Positions 51,670-59,634 of a stretch of 64,000 nucleotides of DNA are shown piece after piece. Position 1 is the stretch's first letter; each line of letters starts with the position of its first letter. The position numbers and the translations under genes were made by a program. Origin of the DNA: Pseudomonas sp. Teo4 (GTDB taxonomy: Bacteria > Pseudomonadota > Gammaproteobacteria > Pseudomonadales > Pseudomonadaceae); NCBI RefSeq assembly GCF_034387475.1, contig NZ_JAXCIL010000001.1, forward strand, positions 2,604,001 through 2,668,000, read 5' to 3'. The notes below the pieces were generated by a model. That model was not told the DNA's origin, searched no databases, and saw only the letters and a list, made by a program, of their open reading frames with translations.

Positions 51670-51925
51670 TCAAAGGCTGCATCTATGAAGTATGAGGATC
51701 GCCTGGTGAGGCGGCTTCACTATCCACGTTTCCAGTTCTGATTGCTTGCCTGCGCCTGCCAAGTGATTGTCTCTGCGTGCTCATCGCACCCTGGCACGGG
51801 CGGTCAACGGGGCTGGCAGGCTGAAGCAAGACGACCTGCCGGTCGTTGGCGAAACTGGATGCCTGACGACAATAAAACCCAAAAGCGCCACCTTTGCAGG
51901 CATTGGCGGCGCGGTGAGACCCGCT

Positions 51926-53065
51926 ATGACTTTCGATACCAGAATTGACTTCATCTACCTGTCCGAACAGGACATGATCCGCGCCGGCGTGACCGACATG
52001 CCGGCCTGCGTCGACACCATGGAAGAGATGTTCGGCCTGCTCTACCAGGGCGACTACCGCATGGCTGGCCCGAACAGCGACTCCCACGGCGCGATGATCA
52101 CCTTCCCCGAAAGCTCGCCGTTCCCGACCATGCCCAAGCCCACCGCCGACCGTCGGATGATGGCCATGCCCGCCTACCTGGGTGGCAACTTCCAGACCGC
52201 AGGCGCGAAGTGGTACGGCTCGAACATCGCCAACCGCGAGAAAGGCCTGCCGCGCTCGATCCTGATGCTCACCCTGAACGACGCCGATACCGGCGCGCCA
52301 CTGGCGCACATGTCGGCCAACCTGCTGTCGGCCTACCGCACCGGTGCCATTCCAGGTGTGGGCGCCCGCCATCTGGCCCGCAAAGACTCAAAAGTCATCG
52401 GCCTGGCTGGGCCGGGCGTGATGGGCAAGACCACGGTCGCCGCCTTCATGGCCGTGTGCCCGCAGGTCGACACGATCAAGATCAAGGGCCGTGGCCAGAA
52501 GAACCTCGACGACTTCGTCGCCTGGGTGAAAGCGACCTTCCCGCAGATCGTCAACATCCACGTGGTGCAGACCCTCGAAGAAGTGGTACGCGGCGCCGAC
52601 CTGGTCAGCTACTGCAGCTCTGGCGAAGTCGGCGACCCGTCCAAGTACCCGCTGGTCCGGCGCGAATGGGTCAAGCCGGGCGCGTTCCTGGCCATGCCCG
52701 CCCCGTGCAGCATCGATGAGGGCATGGAGCAGTCCGATGTGCGCAAGGTGGTGGACAACACCGGCCTGTACGAAGCCTGGTTCGAAGAACTGCCAAAGCC
52801 TGCGCACAATCATGTGCCACTGGTGGGCGTGCGCTTCATGGACATGATCGCCGAAGGCACGCTCGACGCCGCGCAACTGGAAGACATCGGCAAGATCATC
52901 AGCGGTGAATCCCCGGGTCGTCTGAACGACGACGAAATCATCCTCATGTCGGTCGGTGGCATGCCGGTGGAGGACGTCGCCTGGGGCACCGTGGTGTACC
53001 GCAACGCCATCGAAAAAGGCATCGGCGTGAAGCTCAACCTCTGGGACAAACCCGTTCTCAGCTGA
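51926..53065 (+). CDS. tynB: ornithine cyclodeaminase/mu-crystallin-family protein, TynB-like (tyramine oxidase subunit B)
   Basis: 379 residues from the ATG at 51926 (GGTGAG upstream); an open frame further upstream has no fitting ribosome site. Rossmann motif VIGLAGPGVMGKTTVAAFMA near residue 155. ANLLSAYRTGAIPGVGARHL is the family's conserved region, and FMDMIAEGTLDAAQLEDIGK ends the fold. Homologues in tyramine clusters of Pseudomonas are called tyramine oxidase subunit B; I rely on recall for that name. RidA and a FAD oxidase follow. The biochemical role is probably oxidation or imine reduction. Confidence 0.78.
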   Translation: MTFDTRIDFIYLSEQDMIRAGVTDMPACVDTMEEMFGLLYQGDYRMAGPNSDSHGAMITFPESSPFPTMPKPTADRRMMAMPAYLGGNFQTAGAKWYGSNIANREKGLPRSILMLTLNDADTGAPLAHMSANLLSAYRTGAIPGVGARHLARKDSKVIGLAGPGVMGKTTVAAFMAVCPQVDTIKIKGRGQKNLDDFVAWVKATFPQIVNIHVVQTLEEVVRGADLVSYCSSGEVGDPSKYPLVRREWVKPGAFLAMPAPCSIDEGMEQSDVRKVVDNTGLYEAWFEELPKPAHNHVPLVGVRFMDMIAEGTLDAAQLEDIGKIISGESPGRLNDDEIILMSVGGMPVEDVAWGTVVYRNAIEKGIGVKLNLWDKPVLS

Positions 53066-53096
53066 CCCTCCCGCAACCGGACCACAAGGCTACCCC

Positions 53097-53519
53097 ATGA
53101 CCCAGATCACCAAACTCAAGACCGGCTCCAAATTCGAAGACATGGCCAGCTATTCCCGCCTGGTGGCGGTGGACAACTGGATTCACGTATCCAACACCGC
53201 TGGGCGCAACCCGCAGACCCAGGTGATTCCAGAAGACGTCATCGAACAGACCCATCAGGTGTTCGCCAATATCGAAGCGGCACTGGCCGCTGTCGACTCG
53301 TCGCTGGCCGATGTCATCTGCTCGCGCGTGTTCATCCAGGACCCGAGCGATGTGCCACGGGTGATGGATGTGATCGGCGCGAAGTTTCGCGGCATCGACC
53401 CGGCCATGACCGCCACCTGCCCGCCGTTGGGTTCGACCGTCTACAAAGTCGAACTGGAAGTCACCGCCTACCGCGGCGCTTCACAGGCCCAGGTGAAGAT
53501 GATCCGCCTCGGCCAGTGA
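53097..53519 (+). CDS. RidA-family protein lacking the canonical arginine
   Basis: 140 residues, YjgF/RidA fold (DVIEQTHQVFANIEAALAAV; SLADVICSRVFIQDPSDVPR). At the place of the RidA Arg that holds the substrate carboxylate, the sequence reads PAMTATCPPLGSTVYKVELE, with no Arg. So the protein is probably not a standard 2-aminoacrylate deaminase; it could act on a substrate without a carboxylate, such as the imine of tyramine. The gene lies between tynB-like and the FAD oxidase, forming an operon. Confidence 0.85.
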   Translation: MTQITKLKTGSKFEDMASYSRLVAVDNWIHVSNTAGRNPQTQVIPEDVIEQTHQVFANIEAALAAVDSSLADVICSRVFIQDPSDVPRVMDVIGAKFRGIDPAMTATCPPLGSTVYKVELEVTAYRGASQAQVKMIRLGQ

Positions 53520-53573
53520 TGGCCTCGATCGCCCTTGTGCAACCCCCTGTTCCAACAGCCGTTGAGTAAAGCC

Positions 53574-54869
53574 ATGTCTCCCACGATCGACCCTGTGCAC
53601 ACCAGCCCCCGCCACCCCGAAGCGACCACCGTCGTGATCATCGGCGGCGGCATCATCGGCCTTACCGCCGCGTTGACGCTTGCCGAGCGCAACATCCCGG
53701 TGGTGGTGCTGGAAAAGGGCCGCATCGCGGGCGAGCAGTCCTCGCGCAACCTCGGCTGGGTGCGCAAGACCAACCGGCATGCCCACGACATCCCCCTGGC
53801 ACTGGCGGCCGACCGGCTCTGGGCGCAGATGCCGGAACGCGTGGGCTGCGATGTGGGCTACCGGCAGGCCGGCATCATGTTCATCGGCCGCAACGACACC
53901 CAGATGGGCATGCACGAAGGCTGGCTCAAGAGCGTCGAGGCACTGGGCCTCGACTCGCGGCTGCTGAGTAACCGTGAGATCGCCCAGATGGTGCCCGGCG
54001 GCCGTGCGGATTGGGCTGGCGGCATCTACACCCCTTCGGACGCCCGCGCAGAACCTACCCTGGCCTCCAGTGCGATTGCCCGTGCGGCGATCGCCAAGGG
54101 TGCCGTGATCGTGGAAAACTGCGCGGTGCGCACCTTGGTGACAGCCGCCGGACGCGTCAGCGGCGTGGTCACCGAACAAAGCGAAATCCGCTGCGACCAG
54201 GTATTGCTGGCGGGTGGCCTGTGGTCACGCAAGTTCCTGGGTAACCTGGGTATCGACTTGCCCACCCTGCCCCTGACTTGTTCGGTGTTGCGTACAGAGC
54301 CGATGCAAGGCCCGACGGAGATCGCCGTGGGTGCGCCGGACTTTTCCTTCCGCAAGCACAAGGACGGCGGTTTCATCATCACCCAGCGCGGCGCGCTGGA
54401 CGCGTTCCTGACCCTGGACCACCTGCTGCTGGGCACGCGCTACCTGCCCCAGCTACGGGCGCAGCGTGATTTCCTGCGCATCAGCTTCGGCAAGTACTTC
54501 TTCAAGGACCTGGCCTTGGCACGGCGCTGGAAGGCCACGCAAGTGTCGCCGTTCGAGCGCGTCAGAATCCAGAACCCGAACGCCAACCCGGCACTCAACG
54601 ATGAGGCGATGCGAAACCTGAAAGCGGCCTGGCCCGTGTTCGAGCAGGCACGCATCGCCAGTGCCTGGGCAGGGACAATCGACGTGACCCCGGACTCCAA
54701 CCCGGTGATCGGCCCCGTTCACCAGATTCCCGGGCTGACCTTGGCAACCGGCTTTTCCGGGCATGGTTTTGGCACCTCGCCAGCCGCGGGCCAATTGGCG
54801 GCGGACCTGGTTGCGCAGGCCCCGACGCTGATCGATCCGGCGCCTTACCGGTTTGACCGGTTCGCGTGA
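53574..54869 (+). CDS. FAD-dependent oxidoreductase, DAO family (tyramine/amine oxidase candidate)
   Basis: 431 residues from the ATG at 53574. The FAD-binding motif VVIIGGGIIGLTAALTLAER is at residues 20-39. C-terminal flavin contacts are TIDVTPDSNPVIGPVHQIPG and GFSGHGFGTSPAAGQLAADL, typical of DadA/glycine-oxidase relatives. Other segments: SSRNLGWVRKTNRHAHDIPL. No membrane anchor or signal peptide. As the last gene of the set with TynB-like and RidA proteins it is likely the flavin subunit that oxidises the amine to an imine, which then yields the aldehyde and ammonia. Confidence 0.83.
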   Translation: MSPTIDPVHTSPRHPEATTVVIIGGGIIGLTAALTLAERNIPVVVLEKGRIAGEQSSRNLGWVRKTNRHAHDIPLALAADRLWAQMPERVGCDVGYRQAGIMFIGRNDTQMGMHEGWLKSVEALGLDSRLLSNREIAQMVPGGRADWAGGIYTPSDARAEPTLASSAIARAAIAKGAVIVENCAVRTLVTAAGRVSGVVTEQSEIRCDQVLLAGGLWSRKFLGNLGIDLPTLPLTCSVLRTEPMQGPTEIAVGAPDFSFRKHKDGGFIITQRGALDAFLTLDHLLLGTRYLPQLRAQRDFLRISFGKYFFKDLALARRWKATQVSPFERVRIQNPNANPALNDEAMRNLKAAWPVFEQARIASAWAGTIDVTPDSNPVIGPVHQIPGLTLATGFSGHGFGTSPAAGQLAADLVAQAPTLIDPAPYRFDRFA

Positions 54870-55157
54870 TGTGAACGCCTGGCGCACCTTGTGCTTGGCC
54901 GATATGAACTACTGAGGGAGGTTGCGCAAACGGAGGGCAATTCATGCCCACCCAGCCGAACCAGCAACTTTCCGAAGTCACCCCCAACAACAGAGCAATC
55001 ATCGAACCCGGATTATTAAGCAGACTGAAACAATGAGTTAGCTGACAGCACATTTACATAACACGCGAGAAACATAGAATTAGCCTTACCTAAGCCAAGC
55101 AGTTCCAGCAACTTCTGGGCCGGCAGGAAAATATGTTCCCCAGCGTGGAGATGTAAA
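54870..55157. other. 288-bp intergenic region without a gene
   Basis: No CDS or repeat. AT content rises from about 54990 on, with a probable promoter for the small secreted protein (AT-rich stretch TTTACATAACACGCGAGAAAC). GTGGAG at 55145-55150 is the ribosome site for the GTG start at 55158. Confidence 0.4.
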
Positions 55158-55433
55158 GTGAAATACCTGTTTGCAATAATCGCCCTTACGGTTGCCAGCC
55201 ATTCATTCGCCGCACAAACCAGCGATGAGGCCAGCCAACACGAATCAACTACTGTCGAGAGCTATCATTACGGAATGGCGATGGACATCGCCCATGTCAT
55301 TTCGATGACCAACAACGATGAGCGTGGATGCGGTGTGGTGCCTGCCAGCATCACTTATGTTGACCACCAGGGTGTAACCCATACCATCGACTACCTCAAG
55401 GTTTCAAACCTGAGCCAGTGTGACAATGGTTAA
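55158..55433 (+). CDS. small secreted DUF2790 protein
   Basis: 91 residues from a GTG start. A signal peptide (KYLFAIIALTVASHSFA) ends after residue 19. The DUF2790 pattern follows: YHYGMAMDIAHVISM, then CGVVPASITYVDHQGVTHTI with DYLKVSNLSQC; the two cysteines probably form a disulfide. Family members are periplasmic proteins of unknown function found mostly in Pseudomonas, often several per genome. The stop is 1 bp before the end of the convergent LysR gene. Confidence 0.88.
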   Translation: MKYLFAIIALTVASHSFAAQTSDEASQHESTTVESYHYGMAMDIAHVISMTNNDERGCGVVPASITYVDHQGVTHTIDYLKVSNLSQCDNG

Positions 55434-55434
55434 T

Positions 55435-56385
55435 CTAATGGCCTGGAGCGAGCCTGCCACTCGCTCCGGCTTGCAATGCCGCCTCATCACCCTCTAGCCG
55501 TGTTGGAAGTTGCCCCTTCAAGAATTCGACCCAGGTTCTGACCTTGGCATCCAGAAAGTGCCGTGAAGGATAAATCACCGAAATACTTCTCTGATTGGCC
55601 TTTACCGTGGGCAACACCCTGATCAAGTCACCTCTGGCGATTGAACTCGCAGCCACATAGCTGGGTATGAGGCAAACGCCCATGTTTTCCTTTGCCGCTT
55701 GAGCGATTGACCCAGCCACGTTGACCGTGAACGTTTGCCTGGGAGAAATCACTTCATCCATGTCATACCCATCAATTTCCCAACCCTTCGGAAAACTGGG
55801 GTCATGAAGCCTGAGGCAGGTATGGTCTTTCAATTGGTCAATTTCCTCCGGCAACCCATGTTCCTGGATATAAGCCGGGCCTGCGCAAAAAACGCTGTAG
55901 GTCTCTCCCAGTTCTCTGGCAATGAAACTGGAATCAGAAACCCGGCTGTCCGCCGAAATGACCAGATCATAACCTTCGGCAAGCAAGTCCGGTGAGGCTT
56001 GCGACAGGTTGAGTTCAAAGTCTACATTGGGCTGCAGCTGAGAATACTTGGCGATCAACGGAATAATATGATAATGGCCGATGCCGTTCGGCGAGTGCAT
56101 GCGCAATTTGCCAAAGGCTTCCAGATGCGCCCCCGCCGCTTCGAGCTCCGCAAGTTTCAGGTCCTCCAGCAGCACTTTGCAGCGTTCGAGATAACGGTAG
56201 CCGGCTTCAGTCAACGCCACCTTTCGTGTCGTTCTGTTTATCAGTTTTGCCCGCAGATGAACTTCAAGATCTGAAATACTTCGCGAGACATGTGGGGTCG
56301 AATACCCCAACGACTCCGCGGCGGCGGTGAAGCTGTTGAACTCCGCTACCCGAACAAAAATATGCATGGCATGTACAATATCCAT
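55435..56385 (-). CDS. LysR-family regulator, subgroup with DsdC/GcvA-like C-domain
   Basis: 316 residues. Helix-turn-helix at residues 5-60: MHIFVRVAEFNSFTAAAESL, GYSTPHVSRSISDLEVHLRA. The effector domain (about 90-300) contains DLVISADSRVSDSSFIAREL and ENMGVCLIPSYVAASSIARG. Codon use is less GC-rich than in the upstream clusters (runs such as GAATACTTGGCGATCAACGG mixed with AATAATATGATAATG). It is 69 bp from a second LysR gene in the same direction; its target is not clear. Confidence 0.86.
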   Translation of the reverse strand: MDIVHAMHIFVRVAEFNSFTAAAESLGYSTPHVSRSISDLEVHLRAKLINRTTRKVALTEAGYRYLERCKVLLEDLKLAELEAAGAHLEAFGKLRMHSPNGIGHYHIIPLIAKYSQLQPNVDFELNLSQASPDLLAEGYDLVISADSRVSDSSFIARELGETYSVFCAGPAYIQEHGLPEEIDQLKDHTCLRLHDPSFPKGWEIDGYDMDEVISPRQTFTVNVAGSIAQAAKENMGVCLIPSYVAASSIARGDLIRVLPTVKANQRSISVIYPSRHFLDAKVRTWVEFLKGQLPTRLEGDEAALQAGASGRLAPGH

Positions 56386-56454
56386 TTCCTGATCCTGATC
56401 AAGGTTCTACAAGCGCGAACGCCAACTAAAATCGACGTCAACTTTCCCGACGCA

Positions 56455-57318
56455 TCACGCGAAGGCCTGCGCCAGATGCTCAATGACAAAGCGGATACGC
56501 GCAGTGTGTCTGAGGTCCTTGTGGGTGACCATCCAGACGTCATAAGGCTTGGCTCTTACCCGATCGGGCCACACTCTTTGAAGCCCGTCACGGATTCCCA
56601 TTTCAATCGGAATTTCTCCGATGCCCAGGCCTTCTTTTATCGAACGCCGCACCATCATGCTGGTGTTGGCGGCCACCACTACCCGGCCTTGCTCAATGCT
56701 TTCATCGACCAGCCTGGGGTGGCCCCGGTCTCTCCAGTAAGGCTCATACATGACCAGGTCGTGCCCCTCAAACCCTGTGCCAGGCTCCGGCTCGCCATGT
56801 TTCTCTATGTATTGCGCAGATGCGAACAACCCCATCGGCCACTCGGCCAGCTTTCGCAGTATTAAATCAGGGTTCTCCGGACGCTGATTTCGCAGTGCGA
56901 TATCAGTCTCTCGCTTTGACAAATTCACAATTTCCGATGTGCTGTTCAAGACAACACGTATGTCGGGGTGCGTAATGTGCAACTGCTTCAATGCCGGTAT
57001 TACAAAGTCATAGGCCAGCGAGTCCGTTGTAGATAAGCGCACTTCCCCCGCTTGCTCCTGGTCGGCTCCGCGTGTTCGGCGAGCCAACTCCATGGCGGCG
57101 CTTTCCATTTTCTCCGCCATTTCGAATGCCACTTCTCCGATGGCGGTCAGTTGATAACCCGTGGGCGTGCGCAGAAACAGGGTAGATCCCAGATCTTCCT
57201 CCATCGCGGCAATCCGCCTTCCCACCGTCGCTTGGTCAATCCGAAGCACGCGCCCCGCGCGGCGCAACGTCAACTCTCGCCCAAGCGCCAGCAAGACCCG
57301 TGCATCATCCCAGTTCAT
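56455..57318 (-). CDS. LysR-family regulator
   Basis: 287 residues from the ATG at 57318, with AAGGA nine bases upstream; an upstream in-frame start would add 23 poorly supported residues. Helix-turn-helix: MNWDDARVLLALGRELTLRR, then IDQATVGRRIAAMEEDLGST. The short LFLRTPTGYQLTAIGEVAFE segment and an effector domain follow. Divergent from the quinone oxidoreductase gene over 133 bp, so that gene is the likely target. Such LysR/QOR pairs are often tied to electrophile or redox stress. Confidence 0.87.
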   Translation of the reverse strand: MNWDDARVLLALGRELTLRRAGRVLRIDQATVGRRIAAMEEDLGSTLFLRTPTGYQLTAIGEVAFEMAEKMESAAMELARRTRGADQEQAGEVRLSTTDSLAYDFVIPALKQLHITHPDIRVVLNSTSEIVNLSKRETDIALRNQRPENPDLILRKLAEWPMGLFASAQYIEKHGEPEPGTGFEGHDLVMYEPYWRDRGHPRLVDESIEQGRVVVAANTSMMVRRSIKEGLGIGEIPIEMGIRDGLQRVWPDRVRAKPYDVWMVTHKDLRHTARIRFVIEHLAQAFA

Positions 57319-57451
57319 AAGCTTTTTTCCTTGAAGAACAACTGCAACAGAGCGTCGCAAAAACGCCGCGCGCCCCAGGTTCAACACTTTCGTACCCTTG
57401 AGTTCACGCTAGCCGTGTTGGCTGGCTTTCACTCTTTTTCAGGAATATTCC

Positions 57452-58477
57452 ATGAGCATAACCAACAGCAAGCCGTCCGCTGAGATGACGGCTATTGAAA
57501 TTACCCGGCCTGGTGGCCCGGAGGTTTTGAAAGCGACCCGGCGAGCGGTCCCGACGCTGGGTCCTCGTGATGTCCTGATCGAAGTTCATGCAGCGGGCGT
57601 AAACGGACCAGACCTTCTTCAGCGCAAAGGGCTCTACGACCCGCCCGCCGGTGCCTCCGACATTCCTGGCCTGGAGATCTCAGGCGTGGTCGCGGTGGTA
57701 GGCAATGAAGTCACGCGCTTCTCTGCCGGCGACAAGGTCATGGCGCTGGTTCCAGGCGGTGGATATGCCGAGTACGCCGTGTCGGATGAGCGGACGGTTG
57801 TACATTTGCCAGCTGGGCTTTCCATGCAGGAAGCTGCGGCTGTTCCTGAAACCTTCATGACGGTATGGGTCAATCTCTTTCAACGCGGTCAGTTCAAAGC
57901 AGGCGATTCGGTACTCATCCACGGAGGCGCCTCCGGCATCGGCACCACCGCAACCATGCTGGCCAAGGCTTTTGGCGCCTCTAAAGTGTTCACAACCGTC
58001 GCAAATAAAGAGCAGCAGGTTGCAAGCCAGAACCTGGGGGCCGATGTGGCGATAAATTACAACGAACAGGACTTCGTCGATGAAGTCATGCAGGGCACTA
58101 ACGGCCAGGGCGTTGACGTCATTGTCGATATCATTGCCGGCGACTATGTCTCGCGAAACTTCCAGGTCGCTGCCATGAACGGTCGAATCGTGCAAATTGG
58201 TGTCATCAAAGGCGCCGCAACCAACGTCGATCTTTTTCCAATGCTTGTCAAACGCCTGACTCATATCGGTTCGACCTTGCGCTCAAGAACCCATGACGAC
58301 AAGGCCAGCATTCTGGCGGAGCTTGAGCAGCACGTCTGGCCACACCTCAAGAACAACACCATAAAGCCGCTGCTTTATAAAGAATTTCCACTTTCGGACG
58401 CTGACAAGGCCCATGCCCTCATGGAGTCTGGACAACACATCGGCAAGGTTGTCTTGAACGTGTCAATTAAAAGCTGA
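57452..58477 (+). CDS. zinc-independent NADPH:quinone oxidoreductase (PIG3/QOR-like MDR protein)
   Basis: 341 residues from the ATG at 57452 (AGGA upstream). MDR fold: VLIEVHAAGVNGPDLLQRKG, PGLEISGVVAVVGNEVTRFS, GGGYAEYAVSDERTVVHLPA, then the nucleotide-binding SVLIHGGASGIGTTATMLAK (about residue 155). The zinc ligands of alcohol dehydrogenases are absent. This matches the PIG3 branch of quinone reductases (VTVWVNLFQRGQF-type segment). It reduces quinones or enones with NADPH in the cytoplasm. A strong terminator follows at 58485. Confidence 0.88.
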   Translation: MSITNSKPSAEMTAIEITRPGGPEVLKATRRAVPTLGPRDVLIEVHAAGVNGPDLLQRKGLYDPPAGASDIPGLEISGVVAVVGNEVTRFSAGDKVMALVPGGGYAEYAVSDERTVVHLPAGLSMQEAAAVPETFMTVWVNLFQRGQFKAGDSVLIHGGASGIGTTATMLAKAFGASKVFTTVANKEQQVASQNLGADVAINYNEQDFVDEVMQGTNGQGVDVIVDIIAGDYVSRNFQVAAMNGRIVQIGVIKGAATNVDLFPMLVKRLTHIGSTLRSRTHDDKASILAELEQHVWPHLKNNTIKPLLYKEFPLSDADKAHALMESGQHIGKVVLNVSIKS

Positions 58478-58484
58478 CTCAAGC

Positions 58485-58518
58485 ATGACGCTGCCTTCAA
58501 GGCAGCGTCATCTTTTTT
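58485..58518 (+). terminator. intrinsic terminator after the quinone oxidoreductase
   Basis: An 11-bp perfect stem ATGACGCTGCC / GGCAGCGTCAT with a TTCAA loop, then CTTTTTTAG. A classic Rho-independent terminator for the plus strand, starting 8 bases after the stop. It also closes the minus-strand operon whose last gene ends at 58529. Confidence 0.93.
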
Positions 58519-58528
58519 AGCTGAGCCT

Positions 58529-58840
58529 CTACGCAACCACCACCTTGTTCAATAGATTGTCTACGACCACCGGGGTTTCGAACAACTCAACGCTCGGCGG
58601 TGTTCCGTATTTGCCCTCAACAAAAGCTTTCCACTCATCTGTGTATTGCGCCAGCGCCTGTTCTCGCGACTCCCACAAATAGACCCCACCCACAGAGCGG
58701 CCATCTTCAGACAATAAATAGTATTTCCTGACAAGCCCGGGCACAGCTTGGTATTGCACTGCTGTGCTTTTGAAAATGTCCTTGGCTGCCGCCAGCTCAA
58801 GCCCTTCAGGAAGGCGAATGCGCACTACTGCCGTAATCAT
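58529..58840 (-). CDS. YdhR-family small protein (putative monooxygenase fold)
   Basis: 103 residues, close to the 101 of E. coli YdhR. Opens MITAVVRIRLPEGLELAAAK; the motif YYLLSEDGRSVGGVYLWESR is the dimeric ferredoxin-like YdhR pattern and ends in ELFETPVVVDN. The function of YdhR is not firmly known; a monooxygenase-like role is proposed for the fold. It starts 14 bp after the SDR stop and is probably the last gene of the lva-like operon. Confidence 0.85.
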   Translation of the reverse strand: MITAVVRIRLPEGLELAAAKDIFKSTAVQYQAVPGLVRKYYLLSEDGRSVGGVYLWESREQALAQYTDEWKAFVEGKYGTPPSVELFETPVVVDNLLNKVVVA

Positions 58841-58854
58841 CGTAGCAACCTCTT

Positions 58855-59634
58855 TTAAAGACCCGCGCAGGCGTGACCGCCATCGACAATGATCTCTGCG
58901 CCCGTCATGCCTCGCCCAGCTTCAGAGGCCAGGAGCAACAGGGCACCATCAAGATCACTGCTCGTGCAAAAACGACGGCTGGGTATACGCGCACGCAAGC
59001 GTTCGCCGGCGTCACTGGAAAGAAACGCGTCGTTGATTTCCGTAGCGATGTACCCAGGCGCAAGCGCGTTCACCCGTATTCCGTGACGTGCCAGCTCCAA
59101 CGCGAGTGACCGGGTTAAATGGCTAAGCCCTGCCTTGGCCGCACAATAAGGCCCTACACCTCCTCCGGTGCGGCTTGCGAGGATCGAGGTGATATTGATC
59201 ACACTCCCCCCCTGCCCGGCCTTGACCATCCGTTTGGCCGATTCTTGCGCCACGATCCACGCGCCTTTGAGGTTGGTATCCACAATGGCTTGCCAATCTT
59301 GGTCGTCGTAATCGAGCACGCGTTTGGTATCGCTTACGCCGGCATTGTTGACCACGATATCCAGCCCACCAAAATCCGCTTCGATGGCGTCGATGCACTC
59401 GATCACCGATTGGCGCGAAGTCACATCCAGTGCGTAGGCTCTTGCGTCGTGCCCCTCGAAACGCAAGCCGCTTACCAGGTCATGAAGGCGATCGACGCGC
59501 CGAGCCGCAACCGCAACACGAGCACCTGCAGAAGCCAAGGTCTTGGCAAAATGCAAACCCAGGCCACTGGATGCACCGGTCACGAGCACACGTTTACCGG
59601 TCAGGTCAAAGAGCTTGGAGACGAGAGCGCTCAC
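58855..59634 (-). CDS. lvaD: SDR-family oxidoreductase, LvaD-like
   Basis: 259 residues from a GTG that overlaps the stop of the acyl-CoA dehydrogenase (GTGA). Motifs: VLVTGASSGLGLHFAKTLAS, NNAGVSDTKRVLDY, catalytic Ser/Tyr/Lys in NITSILASRTGGGVGPYCAA followed by KAGLSHL, and PGYIATEIND. In the characterised P. putida levulinate operon, LvaD reduces levulinyl-CoA to 4-hydroxyvaleryl-CoA. The role is assigned by synteny with the kinase, LvaB and acyl-CoA dehydrogenase genes; other 3- or 4-oxoacyl-CoA substrates are possible. Confidence 0.78.
   Translation of the reverse strand: MSALVSKLFDLTGKRVLVTGASSGLGLHFAKTLASAGARVAVAARRVDRLHDLVSGLRFEGHDARAYALDVTSRQSVIECIDAIEADFGGLDIVVNNAGVSDTKRVLDYDDQDWQAIVDTNLKGAWIVAQESAKRMVKAGQGGSVINITSILASRTGGGVGPYCAAKAGLSHLTRSLALELARHGIRVNALAPGYIATEINDAFLSSDAGERLRARIPSRRFCTSSDLDGALLLLASEAGRGMTGAEIIVDGGHACAGL

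Noticed and set aside
51767..51925. N-terminal extension of the TynB-like protein from an earlier start
   Set aside because: The extra residues are Arg/Ala-rich and unlike the family; the ATG at 51926 has a ribosome site and gives the usual length.
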